Source: Acinetobacter sp. SAAs474
GTDB lineage: Bacteria > Pseudomonadota > Gammaproteobacteria > Pseudomonadales > Moraxellaceae
Reading direction: 5' to 3'
DNA: 64,000 bases
Assembly: GCF_032823475.1 (NCBI RefSeq)
Contig: NZ_CP127915.1
Coordinates: 496,001 to 560,000 of the forward strand
Shown here: in pieces, positions 29,924 to 39,883 of the stretch
How the letters are laid out: each line of letters starts with the position of its first letter
Position numbering within the stretch: the stretch's first letter is position 1
The notes under the pieces: generated by a model
Told to the model about the DNA's origin: nothing
Database searches by the model: none
The model's input: only the letters and a program-made list of their open reading frames with translations
Position numbers and translations under genes: made by a program

Positions 29924-30739
29924 ATGACATTTACCCGCTCAAAATTCTTCCTCGCATGTGCGGTGGCCTCTAGTATATCTATTTCAGCATGTTCTAATTC
30001 AGATAATAACGATCAAAAAAATGATACATTGACTGCAACTGTTCCTGCCACTGGCGAAGCATCTACGCTCTCTGAACGTAATGCACAACAACGACTGATC
30101 AAGACACTCAATCAGCATTTTAAAACTGCAGGTATCAATGCCAAAGTGGAAAATATTCAGCCCACTGAGGTACCTAATTTATTTTGGGTCAACATTGAGG
30201 GTATGCCTGCGATTTATGCCACTGCAGATGGCAAATATATTATTCAAGGTGATGTGATTCGTTTAGGTGATAAACAACCTCATAATGTCAGTGAATCATT
30301 ACAAGCTGCTCAAAATAAAATACTTCTTTCACAATTAAAACCTGCAGACTTAATTACCTATAAAGCCAAAGGTCAAACCAAACACATCATTTATGTCTTT
30401 ACGGATGTGAGTTGTCCTTATTGTCATAAATTACATGAGCATATGGCTGAAATAAATGCACAAGGCATTGAAGTACGTTATATTGCTTGGCCACGTGGTG
30501 AACAGTTTATACCAGCTATGGAAACGGTATGGTGTAGTCCAGATCGCCGTGCTGCATTTGATAAAGCCGTGACAGGTGAAGTACTCGATACTATTAGCTG
30601 TAAAAATCCTGTTGCTGAACAATATCAATTAGGTATTAAAATGGGTGTCAACGGTACCCCTGCAATTTATGATGAAAATGGTAACTATTTAGGTGGCTAC
30701 TTAAGCCCTGAAGAACTTTCAAAACGCTTAAATAACTAA
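29924..30739 (+). CDS. dsbC: DsbC-type thiol:disulfide isomerase, predicted lipoprotein
   Basis: A 271-residue periplasmic disulfide isomerase/thioredoxin-fold protein. The active site is CPYC (Cys164, Cys167) in VFTDVSCPYCHKLHEHM, the cis-proline loop is GVNGTPAIYDENG, and a second Cys pair (204, 226) matches DsbC. The N-terminal region (about 50-125) is the dimerisation domain. Unusually for DsbC, the signal peptide ends in a lipobox ISAC with Cys23, so it is probably anchored to a membrane. It is preceded by an AAAGGG site. The order xerD-dsbC-hom-thrC is conserved. Confidence 0.9.
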   Translation: MTFTRSKFFLACAVASSISISACSNSDNNDQKNDTLTATVPATGEASTLSERNAQQRLIKTLNQHFKTAGINAKVENIQPTEVPNLFWVNIEGMPAIYATADGKYIIQGDVIRLGDKQPHNVSESLQAAQNKILLSQLKPADLITYKAKGQTKHIIYVFTDVSCPYCHKLHEHMAEINAQGIEVRYIAWPRGEQFIPAMETVWCSPDRRAAFDKAVTGEVLDTISCKNPVAEQYQLGIKMGVNGTPAIYDENGNYLGGYLSPEELSKRLNN

Positions 30740-30834
30740 TTTTTATATTTCAATATACTGTTTTTTATAGGTAAATATATTATTCAATATTTCCTAGAGT
30801 CCTAGCGTTTTTTTAGCTATGATCTATGTTTGCC

Positions 30835-30840
30835 TATAAT
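30835..30840 (+). promoter_or_regulatory. Candidate -10 element for hom-thrC
   Basis: TATAAT, preceded by a weak -35 (TTTAGC at 30812-30817, 17-bp spacer). It would give a leader of about 14 nt to the GTG start of hom. Confidence 0.4.
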
Positions 30841-30860
30841 TGATTAATATGGAGTGTGAC

Positions 30861-32165
30861 GTGAAACCAGTTCGTCTGGCAATCATCGGTCTAGGTACCG
30901 TTGGTGGTGGAGCCCTTAAACTCTTAGAAGAAAATGCTGCTGAGATTAAACGTCGCACCGGTCGTGAAATTCAAATCACTTATGTGGGCACGCGTCGCCC
31001 GCGCCCAGATTTAGGATTACCCGATTCAATCAAGCAAAGTGCTGACCTACTTGATATCGTACGTCAACCCGATGTTGATGTTGTCGTTGAACTCATGGGC
31101 GGTATATCACCGGCTTATGAGGTGATCAAAGAAGCTATTTTAAATGGTAAACAAGTCGTTACAGCCAACAAAGCTTTACTGGCTGAACATGGCAATGAAC
31201 TCTTTAAACTCGCTGATGATCATGCTGTACAAATTGCTTATGAAGCAGCTGTCGCAGGCGGTATTCCAATTATTAAAGTCATGCGTGAAGGTTTAGCAGC
31301 CAATAAAATTGATTGGTTAGCTGGCATTATTAATGGTACCGGTAATTTTATCTTAACTGAAATGCGTGATAAAGGCCGTACCTTTACGGATGTTTTAGCA
31401 GAAGCACAACAACTCGGCTATGCAGAAGCAGATCCAACCTTTGATGTTGAAGGTACTGATGCCGCACATAAACTTACGCTACTGGCGTCAATTGCATTTG
31501 GTATCCCGTTACAGTTTGATAAAGTCTTTACTGAAGGCATTAGTAAAATTACCGCTCAAGACGTCAAATATGCTGAAGAACTGGGTTTTCGTATCAAGCA
31601 TTTAGGTATTGCCCGTCGTGCTGCAACAGGAATTGAGCTGCGTGTTCATCCCACATTAATTCCTGAAGACCAACTGATTGCAAATGTCAACGGTGTTAAA
31701 AATGCTGTATTGGTACAAGCCAATGCTGTCGGTCCAACATTATATTATGGTGCTGGTGCTGGTGCTGGCCCAACGGCATCTGCTGTTGTTGCTGATATTG
31801 TCGATATTGTCCGTGATATTTCTTATACTGAAGATGGTGCAGGCACAATTCCACAACTGGCTTTTGAAAATTTAACCGATTTGCCAATCCTGCCACGTGA
31901 AGAAATGACCACAGGATATTACATCCGTATTAATGCAGAAGATCAAACGGGTGTTCTGGCTGATGTCACCACGATTCTTAGTCGTGCAGGAATTAGCATT
32001 GATGCCATTATGCAACAACCACGTTTAAAAGATCTCATTCCTATCGTGATTCTCACTGATCCAGTGAAAGAATCAAAAATGGATGAAGCATTAAAACAAA
32101 TTCAAGCCCTTCCTGTTATTCGTGGCGAAATCGTCCGAATTCGTTTAGAATCGCTTGATAACTAA
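30861..32165 (+). CDS. hom: Homoserine dehydrogenase
   Basis: A 434-residue monofunctional homoserine dehydrogenase, which reduces aspartate semialdehyde to homoserine for threonine and methionine. The NAD(P) site is AIIGLGTVGGGALKLL, the catalytic block is AYEAAVAGGIPIIKVMREGL, and the C-terminal ACT domain (about 350-430, GYYIRINAEDQTGVLADVTT) mediates threonine feedback. The start is GTG at 30861 with GGAG 6 nt upstream, giving the usual VKPVRLAIIGLG. A TTG further up is not supported. thrC follows after 66 bp. Confidence 0.95.
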   Translation: MKPVRLAIIGLGTVGGGALKLLEENAAEIKRRTGREIQITYVGTRRPRPDLGLPDSIKQSADLLDIVRQPDVDVVVELMGGISPAYEVIKEAILNGKQVVTANKALLAEHGNELFKLADDHAVQIAYEAAVAGGIPIIKVMREGLAANKIDWLAGIINGTGNFILTEMRDKGRTFTDVLAEAQQLGYAEADPTFDVEGTDAAHKLTLLASIAFGIPLQFDKVFTEGISKITAQDVKYAEELGFRIKHLGIARRAATGIELRVHPTLIPEDQLIANVNGVKNAVLVQANAVGPTLYYGAGAGAGPTASAVVADIVDIVRDISYTEDGAGTIPQLAFENLTDLPILPREEMTTGYYIRINAEDQTGVLADVTTILSRAGISIDAIMQQPRLKDLIPIVILTDPVKESKMDEALKQIQALPVIRGEIVRIRLESLDN

Positions 32166-32231
32166 TCAGGTTAAGGGAAAACATAGCTGTTTTCCCCCTC
32201 ACCAAGCTCTACTCATAATTGGAACATCATC

Positions 32232-33371
32232 ATGTCGAATGCCAATCGTTATACTGGTTTAGTTGACCGCTATCGCGACCGTTTACCAGTGTCTGCAACT
32301 ACTCGTGCAATTTCTTTAGGTGAAGGAAATACCCCACTGATTAAACTGGAAAATATTCCACGTATTATTGGCAAAAATGTTGAAATTTATGTGAAGTACG
32401 AGGGCTTAAACCCGACTGGTTCATTTAAAGACCGTGGTATGACCATGGCTGTAACCAAAGCCGTTGAAGATGGTTCTAAAGCGATTATTTGCGCATCTAC
32501 AGGTAATACTTCTGCTGCCTCTGCTGCCTATGCCGCACGTGCAGGTATTAAAGCATTTGTTTTAATTCCGGAAGGTAAAATTGCCATGGGCAAAATGGCA
32601 CAAGCGATGATGTATGGTGCAATCACGATGCAAATTCGTGGTAATTTTGATGATGGTATGCGTCTTGTTAAAGAAGTTGCTGATCAAGCGCCAGTGACCA
32701 TTGTTAACTCGATTAATCCATATCGTTTACAAGGTCAAAAAACGATTGCTTACGAAATTGTAGAAGCTTTGGGTCGTGCGCCAGATTATCACTGTTTGCC
32801 TGTCGGTAATGCAGGTAATATTACTGCTCACTGGATGGGATATACAGAGGCTGTTGCAAATCAACCTAAAGATCAATTCCAGCAAGTAGTTTATGATCCT
32901 GAAACAGATCAATTTACTGGTCCTAAACCAGCAGGTTTACCGATCATGGCAGGTTATCAAGCGGCTGGTGCTGCACCATTTTTACGTGGTGCTCCAGTTG
33001 CAAATCCAGAAACTGTTGCAACAGCAATTCGCATTGGTAATCCACAAAGCTGGAATCATGCCAAAGCCGTTGTGCGTGACTCAAAAGGTTGGTTTGATGA
33101 ATTAACTGATCATGAGATTCTAGAAGCTCAGCGCCTACTTTCTATGTATGAAGGCGTATTTGTAGAGCCAGCTTCTGCAGCGTCTGTTGGTGGTGCAATT
33201 CGCGATATTAAAGCAGGTAAAATTGCTGAAGGTTCCGTGATTGTATGTACGGTAACAGGAAATGGATTAAAAGATCCAGATACTGCAATCAAACAATGTC
33301 AAGATGCTGTAATGCTTTCCATTGATGCAACAATGGATCAAGTGAAAGATTCTATTTTATCAAATATGTAA
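32232..33371 (+). CDS. thrC: Threonine synthase
   Basis: A 379-residue PLP enzyme that converts O-phosphohomoserine to threonine. The PLP lysine is Lys66 in NPTGSFKDRGM. The phosphate-binding GNAGNITAHW and the ASTGNTSAASAAYAA block are present. It is the shorter, plant/archaeal-like class found in Pseudomonadales, next to hom. A strong terminator follows. Confidence 0.96.
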   Translation: MSNANRYTGLVDRYRDRLPVSATTRAISLGEGNTPLIKLENIPRIIGKNVEIYVKYEGLNPTGSFKDRGMTMAVTKAVEDGSKAIICASTGNTSAASAAYAARAGIKAFVLIPEGKIAMGKMAQAMMYGAITMQIRGNFDDGMRLVKEVADQAPVTIVNSINPYRLQGQKTIAYEIVEALGRAPDYHCLPVGNAGNITAHWMGYTEAVANQPKDQFQQVVYDPETDQFTGPKPAGLPIMAGYQAAGAAPFLRGAPVANPETVATAIRIGNPQSWNHAKAVVRDSKGWFDELTDHEILEAQRLLSMYEGVFVEPASAASVGGAIRDIKAGKIAEGSVIVCTVTGNGLKDPDTAIKQCQDAVMLSIDATMDQVKDSILSNM

Positions 33372-33385
33372 TTGTATTTGATATC

Positions 33386-33419
33386 AAAAAAGCCCTATCT
33401 ATTCATATAGGGCTTTTTT
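33386..33419. terminator. Bidirectional terminator between thrC and pbpG
   Basis: A perfect 13-bp stem, AAAAAAGCCCTAT at 33386-33398 and ATAGGGCTTTTTT at 33407-33419, with T-runs for both strands. It ends thrC (plus) and pbpG (minus). Confidence 0.92.
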
Positions 33420-33475
33420 GATTTAAGATATTTAAATGTTGAGTAAATTCAAATACCGCAGCACATCCATATCCA

Positions 33476-34513
33476 TTATAAATTTTTAGATAAATGGCTT
33501 ACCCAAGTCATTAAACTGACAGCATCTTCATTACGTGCTTGTGTAGTAGGTGCACCTAAAAGTACCACAACAGCAGGACGATTTTTTAAGGTGGTATGCA
33601 TAACGACACAGCGCCCTGCTTCATTAATATAACCCGTTTTCGATAAGTTAATATTCCACCCTCCATTACGTACTAATGCATTGGTATTATTGGACTTCAA
33701 TACACGATAACCGAGATTAAAATCATAGGTTGGTGTAGTTGAAAATTGACGAATCAAACCATACTGTGATGCAGCCGTGACTAAAATACCTAAATCACGT
33801 GCAGAAGAAACGTTTTCTGGATGCAGTCCTGTTGATTCGATATAATGGGTATTCAGCATGCCCAACTGTTTGGCTTTTTTATTCATTGCAGCAATAAATG
33901 CACTGCGTCCATTTGGATAAGTCCGTGCTAAAGCTGAAGCTGCAGGATTTTCAGATTTCATCAAAGCAAATAATAATGCTTCAGCACGATTCATTTTATC
34001 GCCAGCACGCAAAGTTGAACTGGAGCTTTTACATCCGCTACAAGAAAAATCACTCGGTAATAAAGTGATTTCTTCTGACATATTTAAACGTGCATCTGCA
34101 ATCACCACTGCAGTCATCAACTTTGTGATAGATGCAATTGGTAATGACGTATTGGAATTTTTACTATAAAGCACCTCACCTGTTTGTGCATCCATAACCA
34201 AAGCAGCTTTTGCATTCACACTTGGCTGATTACTATAACCACTGGTATCAATAATTCGTACCGTATTTGCTGGGACTTGAGCTGTACCGCTACGAATCGT
34301 AGTCGTCACACTAACCGCAGCTGGTGGACTAACTTCAGTATGAGAGACATCATCATTCAATAAATTATTTACATCTTCAGATGACCAGCTAATATTTGCT
34401 TGACCTGAAGATGGATTCATTACAATATCAGCGTACGTCGCTGCGGTCATGGAAAAGAGACATGAAATCCCGAATACACGTATCCAAAAAGTTTTAGATG
34501 TTTTCACTGGCAT
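33476..34513 (-). CDS. pbpG: D-alanyl-D-alanine endopeptidase PBP7/8 type
   Basis: A 345-residue periplasmic low-molecular-weight penicillin-binding protein that cleaves D-Ala-meso-DAP cross-links. A signal peptide (about 1-28, ending AATYA) and a roughly 65-residue Ser/Thr-rich linker precede the penicillin-binding domain. Its active-site motifs are SITK (Ser128-Lys131), SEN (187-189) and KTG (292-294). There is no C-terminal amphipathic anchor of the PBP5 kind. It is transcribed alone, convergent to thrC. Confidence 0.9.
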   Translation of the reverse strand: MPVKTSKTFWIRVFGISCLFSMTAATYADIVMNPSSGQANISWSSEDVNNLLNDDVSHTEVSPPAAVSVTTTIRSGTAQVPANTVRIIDTSGYSNQPSVNAKAALVMDAQTGEVLYSKNSNTSLPIASITKLMTAVVIADARLNMSEEITLLPSDFSCSGCKSSSSTLRAGDKMNRAEALLFALMKSENPAASALARTYPNGRSAFIAAMNKKAKQLGMLNTHYIESTGLHPENVSSARDLGILVTAASQYGLIRQFSTTPTYDFNLGYRVLKSNNTNALVRNGGWNINLSKTGYINEAGRCVVMHTTLKNRPAVVVLLGAPTTQARNEDAVSLMTWVSHLSKNL

Positions 34514-34726
34514 TTACTCAACGTTGAAATAAGATAATATACATTTGCCTATTACCTTGAATATGGCTTACATTTACAATAATGGTAAACAGTTTGCATT
34601 CTTAGGTCATGAGATGGCGATTTTCTATTAAGGTACTTTATAGCATTGCTAATTTTAGTATTTCATTGCAAGCTTATTTTGCGTTATGTAACAAAAATAT
34701 GAACAGTAATCAGAGGGAGAACTTCG

Positions 34727-35362
34727 GTGATCACAGTTTTAGTGGTAGATGATCATGAATTAGTGCGTACAGGTATCTGTCGCATGCTTGAAGACCATGC
34801 TGAAATTCAGGTCATTGGACAAGCTGAATCTGGTGAAGAGGCGATTAATCTTGTTCGACAAAATCAGCCCAATGTGGTGTTGCTCGATGTAAATATGCCT
34901 GGTATCGGTGGTGTAGAAACTACACGTCGTCTGTTACAGACCGTCCCTATGACAAAAGTTATTGCTGTCAGTGGCTTGGCAGAAGAACCCTATCCATCGT
35001 TGTTACTAAAAGCAGGCGCTAAAGGCTATATTACCAAAGGTGCACCAGTAACAGAAATGGTTCGCGCAATTAATAAAGTCATGCAAGGTGGTAAATATTT
35101 TAGTGCTGATATTGCAGAACAAATTGCCAGCTCTTATTTATCTGATAGTCAGCAATCGCCATTTGATAATTTATCAGAACGAGAAATGCAAGTTGCAATG
35201 ATGGTGGTCAATTGTATTTCAACCCAAGAAATTGCGGATAAACTGTTTGTCAGTGTAAAAACTGTAAATACCTATCGTTACCGTATTTTTGAAAAACTCA
35301 ATATTGATAGCGATGTTAAATTAACACATCTGGCCATTCGTTATGGTTTAATTAAGCCATGA
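34727..35362 (+). CDS. gacA: GacA/UvrY-type response regulator
   Basis: A 211-residue NarL/FixJ-type regulator. The receiver domain has the acidic pair DD at 8-9, phospho-acceptor Asp54 (VVLLDVNMPG) and Lys at about 105 (GYITKG). The LuxR-type helix-turn-helix is at about 148-205 (LSEREMQVAMMVVN, then IADKLFVSVKTVNTYR). The close match to GacA, the Gac/Rsm regulator of Pseudomonadales, supports the name. The start is GTG with GGGAG upstream. The sensor gacS is not in this window, as is usual in Acinetobacter where the two are unlinked. Confidence 0.88.
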   Translation: MITVLVVDDHELVRTGICRMLEDHAEIQVIGQAESGEEAINLVRQNQPNVVLLDVNMPGIGGVETTRRLLQTVPMTKVIAVSGLAEEPYPSLLLKAGAKGYITKGAPVTEMVRAINKVMQGGKYFSADIAEQIASSYLSDSQQSPFDNLSEREMQVAMMVVNCISTQEIADKLFVSVKTVNTYRYRIFEKLNIDSDVKLTHLAIRYGLIKP

Positions 35363-35849
35363 TCATGACAATCCAGTATTCTCGTTTAGGCATCTGCCCT
35401 ATCCACGTGTAACTGGATGATTTTATCCACGCCACATGTCGTCTACTTGATCGCTTTGTGGCACAGGATTGTACTATAACCTCAATCAAATCATGTACTC
35501 AAAAAGGATGGAGAGATTGTATGACGATCATTTTCCATTTAATGATTTGACCGTTAGAATTCATTCAAACCGCCATAAAAGGTGACTTTTACGCTCTTCA
35601 GATATCTTAGTACAATCGATTAACATGAAGGTGTTTCATTCAATCGACTAAGACACATTTTATCATCATTATTAAACTCAAGTCTCAGTATAATAAGTGA
35701 TCATTGACACTTTATCGTAAATATAGATCTATCCTTTATCGTCTTAACATATCATCTTAGAATATCGTCATAACATCCAATATAACATCACTATTTTATC
35801 GCTATTTTAGCTTTTGTTTGCTTAGTATTTAGCAAGAATTCAACACATA
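35363..35849. other. 487-bp gap between gacA and pilS
   Basis: No gene is supported. ATCCAGT (35371-35377) and ACTGGAT (35412-35418) could form a long-loop hairpin with TTTT after it, a weak candidate terminator for gacA. TCGATT and AATCGA (35616-35647) form another stem. A nine-codon frame with a GGAGAG site starts at 35521 but has no further support. The pilS promoter must lie in the right part. Confidence 0.45.
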
Positions 35850-37430
35850 ATGAAATACTCATACCACTTAATGTCTTATGCTCAGCATAGAATGAATCGT
35901 TACCATCTTGGCTTAGGATATGCATCATATCGCTGCCTAATTGCGATCGTTCTACTGATTATTTTTATGATGATCGAGATAAAAATCGTCTATTTATACC
36001 CGACATTTTATGCAATTACATTAATCATTTATTTAGCGATCAGCAGTTTACAATTACTCATCTATAGTCTGCTACAACATGACATCGCGCTCAAACAGAC
36101 CAATATACTGTTGATGATCGATGTCGTGATCTATAGTGTACTTATTTTGACAGGCCATGGCTCTGAGCTACATCTTCACTGGCTATTTATTATCGTAATT
36201 TTTGCTGCATCTATTTTATTGACGGCACGCATGGCATTTATAATGACCTTAATGGCGGTAATTAGCTTAATCTATCCACATGTCATCTATCATTTTTTTC
36301 ACTTTTCTTTATTGAATCATTTCGCGCAGCATTTATTACTTTGCGTATTATTTTTATGTATTTATATCTTTGCACAAATGATAGCCAAATATTTTCAAAG
36401 CCTAGAATATTGCTATATGAGACAGGCATTTACCTTAGAACGTTTACAAGGTATTAATCATGTCGTTTTAGAGCAGAGTGAAACTGGATATTTAGTTTTG
36501 GATGAACATCAACATATTATTCTCATCAATCCAGCTTCACAATTATTACTGGGCATTCAAGTCAATTTGACCACTACGCCATGTGCTTTAAAAAGCATAC
36601 ATCCTGAACTGTTTAAATTTTTACAGCGTTACACACAAAAAGAACTAACAAAAATGCCATTTAAATCCGCTATCAGTGAATATTCTACATTGATTACAAT
36701 TCAAAAACTCAATATGACCAATCATATTCTGAGCTTATTGGTGATTCAAGATATTAAGACGATTCACCAACATGTTCAGCAACTTAAATTAGCCGCTTTA
36801 GGTCAATTGGCTGCCAGTATTGCACATGAAATCAGAAATCCCCTCAGTGCAATTATTCAAGCCAATCAATTATTTTTAGGCAGTGCCGCTGCCACACAAA
36901 TACAATTAAACATGATGATCAAAAAACAGGCTGAACGTATTAATAGAATTATTGAAGATACTTTGGCAATGGCTAAAAATAAATCAACCTCTCCTGTACA
37001 TCTTGCTTTAGATCATTTTTTTAAACATTTTATGAGAGAGGATCTATTTGATATCCACGATCAAATAGAAGTCGAAATCCAATCTCAATTAAGCCTATAT
37101 TTTGATGAAATGCAACTTAGACAAGTACTGATTAATCTTATTCGTAATGCGGTACGCCATCATCACTCACAGCATGAACTGGTCAAAGTTAAAATATATC
37201 AACAAGATCGCTGTATAAGAATCGATATACAAAATTGTGGTCAGCCAATTTCTGGAGCACATATTAAACAGCTATTTCAGCCATTTTTTAGTACAGAAAT
37301 TAACGGAACAGGATTAGGATTATATTTATCAATGCGCCTTTGTGAAGCAAACCAAGCACAGCTCAACTATATACCACAACCATCTGGTACATGTTTCAGA
37401 ATTGAATGCTCAACGTTAAACATAACTTGA
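35850..37430 (+). CDS. pilS: Sensor histidine kinase PilS
   Basis: A 526-residue sensor kinase that controls type IV pilin expression with PilR. Six membrane segments lie in residues about 28-180, followed by a PAS-like region (about 205-300) and the kinase core. The core has the H-box AHEIRNPLSAI (His326), N-box LINLIRNAVRHH and G-box NGTGLGLYLS. There is no large periplasmic domain, as in known PilS, which senses pilin within the membrane. pilR starts 13 bp downstream. The ribosome site is weak. Confidence 0.92.
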   Translation: MKYSYHLMSYAQHRMNRYHLGLGYASYRCLIAIVLLIIFMMIEIKIVYLYPTFYAITLIIYLAISSLQLLIYSLLQHDIALKQTNILLMIDVVIYSVLILTGHGSELHLHWLFIIVIFAASILLTARMAFIMTLMAVISLIYPHVIYHFFHFSLLNHFAQHLLLCVLFLCIYIFAQMIAKYFQSLEYCYMRQAFTLERLQGINHVVLEQSETGYLVLDEHQHIILINPASQLLLGIQVNLTTTPCALKSIHPELFKFLQRYTQKELTKMPFKSAISEYSTLITIQKLNMTNHILSLLVIQDIKTIHQHVQQLKLAALGQLAASIAHEIRNPLSAIIQANQLFLGSAAATQIQLNMMIKKQAERINRIIEDTLAMAKNKSTSPVHLALDHFFKHFMREDLFDIHDQIEVEIQSQLSLYFDEMQLRQVLINLIRNAVRHHHSQHELVKVKIYQQDRCIRIDIQNCGQPISGAHIKQLFQPFFSTEINGTGLGLYLSMRLCEANQAQLNYIPQPSGTCFRIECSTLNIT

Positions 37431-37443
37431 TTTTTGAGGAAAC

Positions 37444-38859
37444 ATGATGACTTTAAACCCAGTCGTATTATTGGTTGACGATGAAGAAGATTTATGTACG
37501 CTGATGTCGCTAACATTAGCACGCCTTGGTATCCAAACACAGTGTGCTTATGGTCTTCAACAAGCAAAAAAATTATTACAAATACATCATTTTAATGCCT
37601 GTCTAACAGACTTAAATCTACCTGATGGTAACGGTATTCAACTGGTAGAACATATTACCGCCTACTTTCCTAACTTACCTGTCGCCATACTCACTGCTTA
37701 TGGCAATATGGAAACTGCAATGCGTGCACTTAAAGCTGGCGCTTTTGATTTTCTGAATAAACCACTGTCAACCCAACATTTAACACAAGTATTGACCCAA
37801 GCCTTCAATTATACCCATTCAGTGAATATCACGGATCCTTTAGCACGACACCCACAACTGATTGGTGAATCTAGCTGTATGCAGCAGCTCAGAATAACCT
37901 TAAAAAAACTAGCACGCTCACAAGCTCCTGTATTTATTACTGGTGAATCTGGCACAGGTAAAGAAGTTGTTGCCCACTTGATTCATCACTTAAGTAAACG
38001 TCATCAAGGGCCTTTTATTACCATTAATTGTGGTGCAATCCCCGCTGACTTAATGGAAAGTGAATTCTTTGGATACAAAAAAGGCAGCTTTACGGGTGCA
38101 ACACAACATCATACGGGATTAATTGTTGCAGCAGATCAAGGCAGTTTATTTTTAGATGAAATTGCCGAACTTCCCTTACACATGCAAGTCAAATTATTAC
38201 GTGCTGTTCAAGAAAAAAAAATACGGCCAATTGGTTCAGATATCGAAATTAAAGTCGATTTTCGTATTATTAGTGCCAGTCACCAAAATTTAGAGCAGCT
38301 CATACAACAAGGTAAATTCCGTCAGGATTTATTTTTCCGTATTCATGTTATGACGGTTGCACTTCCTGCTTTACGTGAAAGAGGGCATGATATCCTGTTA
38401 TTAGCCCATTATTTTAGCCATCAAATTGCCACTGAATGGGGTATTGCAAATAAACCTTTAAGTCAGCAAGCTCAAGATTATCTGTTGAGATATAATTATC
38501 CAGGCAATGTTCGTGAATTAAGAAATATCATAGAACGAGCAATGACTTTATGTGATGATCAAGTTATTGATATACAGCATTTAACAACAAAAATACCCTC
38601 CTTCTTTAGTACGACAACACAACACCATACCGTACAAGAAAAAAACGTAGCGATACATCCATCTGCGACGAACAGCCCGACAAGCCTGTTACCAAACGAA
38701 GGATTAGAAGCACATTTAGCACAAATCGAGAAAGATATTTTACTTCAGGCACTCTCTTTAACACATTGGAATAAAACCTTAGCTGCCAAAAAATTAAGAA
38801 TGTCTTTCCGCTCACTCCGTTATCGTCTAAAGAAATTTAAACTCGATCTTCCTGAGTAA
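37444..38859 (+). CDS. pilR: Sigma-54-dependent response regulator PilR
   Basis: A 471-residue activator of sigma-54 RNA polymerase. The order is a receiver domain with Asp56 (LTDLNLPDGNG), AAA+ domain with Walker A GESGTGKE (169-176), the sigma-54 contact loop GSFTGA (216-221, Ser in place of the commoner Ala as in other PilR proteins), Walker B LFLDEIAELP, and a Fis-type HTH at the C-terminus (NKTLAAKKLRMSFRSLRYRL). It is expected to turn on pilA, which is not in the window. GAGGA lies 3 nt before the first ATG and 6 nt before the second (37447), so the true start may be 37447. Confidence 0.94.
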   Translation: MMTLNPVVLLVDDEEDLCTLMSLTLARLGIQTQCAYGLQQAKKLLQIHHFNACLTDLNLPDGNGIQLVEHITAYFPNLPVAILTAYGNMETAMRALKAGAFDFLNKPLSTQHLTQVLTQAFNYTHSVNITDPLARHPQLIGESSCMQQLRITLKKLARSQAPVFITGESGTGKEVVAHLIHHLSKRHQGPFITINCGAIPADLMESEFFGYKKGSFTGATQHHTGLIVAADQGSLFLDEIAELPLHMQVKLLRAVQEKKIRPIGSDIEIKVDFRIISASHQNLEQLIQQGKFRQDLFFRIHVMTVALPALRERGHDILLLAHYFSHQIATEWGIANKPLSQQAQDYLLRYNYPGNVRELRNIIERAMTLCDDQVIDIQHLTTKIPSFFSTTTQHHTVQEKNVAIHPSATNSPTSLLPNEGLEAHLAQIEKDILLQALSLTHWNKTLAAKKLRMSFRSLRYRLKKFKLDLPE

Positions 38860-38906
38860 ATATCATCATTTAAATAGCCGGATAGATCTTATTCTGCTAT
38901 ACAAAG

Positions 38907-38925
38907 TCCCCAGTCTAACTGGGGA
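38907..38925. terminator. Hairpin between convergent pilR and the quinone oxidoreductase gene
   Basis: An 8-bp GC-rich stem, TCCCCAGT at 38907-38914 and ACTGGGGA at 38918-38925, with a 3-nt loop. T-runs are poor on both sides, so its strength is uncertain. Confidence 0.5.
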
Positions 38926-38943
38926 ATCTATGTTACAGCCAGA

Positions 38944-39807
38944 CTAAGATGGCAGTAAAAAAGTACGGATTGTATCTTGCATAGCAGTCGTTGCTCGGCC
39001 AATTAATCTCGATAAATCCAAACTGTCACTGTACAAATCACCTTGTGATGCACCTTGATCTGAATTGGCCAGTACAGCAGCAAAAGTCTCTGGTAGACCT
39101 TCTTTGATCAATAATGCCTGATATTCCAATTCAGATAAATCTGTATAAATTACTGGTTTATGACTGAATCCACTGGCCCAAGATGCAACATCATCCAATG
39201 TATAGTACTGATCTCCAGCCAATTCATACGTTTTATTGTCATGGCCTGCTTGCATCAATACCACCGCAGCAGCAGTTGCATAATCTAATCGTGATGCAGA
39301 TGCAATTTTTGCATGATGTGTAGCACCAAAAATTTTACCGTGTTCAACTGCATCAGCAAGCCCCATTGCATAGTTTTCACTGTACCAATTATTACGCAGA
39401 ATCGTATATGGTTGTAAAGATGCTTTTAAATATTGCTCCGTCACCACATGTTCTTGAGCCAAAACTAATGTTGATGTATCTGCTTTTAATAAACTGGTAT
39501 ATACAATCAATTTGATCTGTGCCAATTGAGCTGCATCAATTACATGTTGATGTTGTATAACACGCTGACCAATTTCACTTGATGAAATCAGTAGCAGTTT
39601 ATCAATATCTTTTAATTGCTCTGCCAATTGTGCTGCGGTTTGGTTGTAATCAAAAGGCCGAACTTCAATACCCTGAGTGGCTAGATCTGCTAATTTTTCC
39701 GGCTGACGAGCCAATGCCACGATATTTTTAGCTTCAGTACGTTCAAGTAGTTGAGCGATTACCAATTGACCCAGTTGGCCTGATGCTGCTGTTACTGCAA
39801 TACGCAT
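38944..39807 (-). CDS. qorB: NAD(P)H:quinone oxidoreductase, QorB type
   Basis: A 287-residue atypical short-chain dehydrogenase of the QorB/YtfG branch of the NmrA-like family, which reduces quinones with NADPH. The nucleotide-binding site is RIAVTAASGQLGQLVIAQLL, and VYTSLLKADTSTL and LRNNWYSENYAMGL are typical of QorB. The start is probably the ATG at 39807, 6 nt after GGAG. The gene is divergent from an HxlR-type repressor, with a palindromic operator in the shared promoter region. This suggests induction by quinones or other electrophiles. Confidence 0.85.
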   Translation of the reverse strand: MRIAVTAASGQLGQLVIAQLLERTEAKNIVALARQPEKLADLATQGIEVRPFDYNQTAAQLAEQLKDIDKLLLISSSEIGQRVIQHQHVIDAAQLAQIKLIVYTSLLKADTSTLVLAQEHVVTEQYLKASLQPYTILRNNWYSENYAMGLADAVEHGKIFGATHHAKIASASRLDYATAAAVVLMQAGHDNKTYELAGDQYYTLDDVASWASGFSHKPVIYTDLSELEYQALLIKEGLPETFAAVLANSDQGASQGDLYSDSLDLSRLIGRATTAMQDTIRTFLLPS

Positions 39808-39871
39808 CATGTTCTCCATTAATACTATATTTATTGCGTGTTTTTTATGCTAATATAGAGCAATACTAAAA

Positions 39872-39883
39872 GTAAGTACTTAC
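39872..39883. promoter_or_regulatory. Palindromic operator for the HxlR-type regulator
   Basis: GTAAGTACTTAC is a perfect 12-bp palindrome in the 131-bp region between the divergent genes, and AGTAAG recurs at 39889-39894. GTA-AC half-sites of this sort are bound by HxlR/QorR-type repressors, so this is the likely site for the neighbour's product. Confidence 0.65.

Noticed and set aside
35521-35550. Nine-codon frame with a GGAGAG site in the gacA-pilS gap
   Set aside because: Too short to support as a gene from sequence alone; no attenuator or downstream partner fits a leader peptide.
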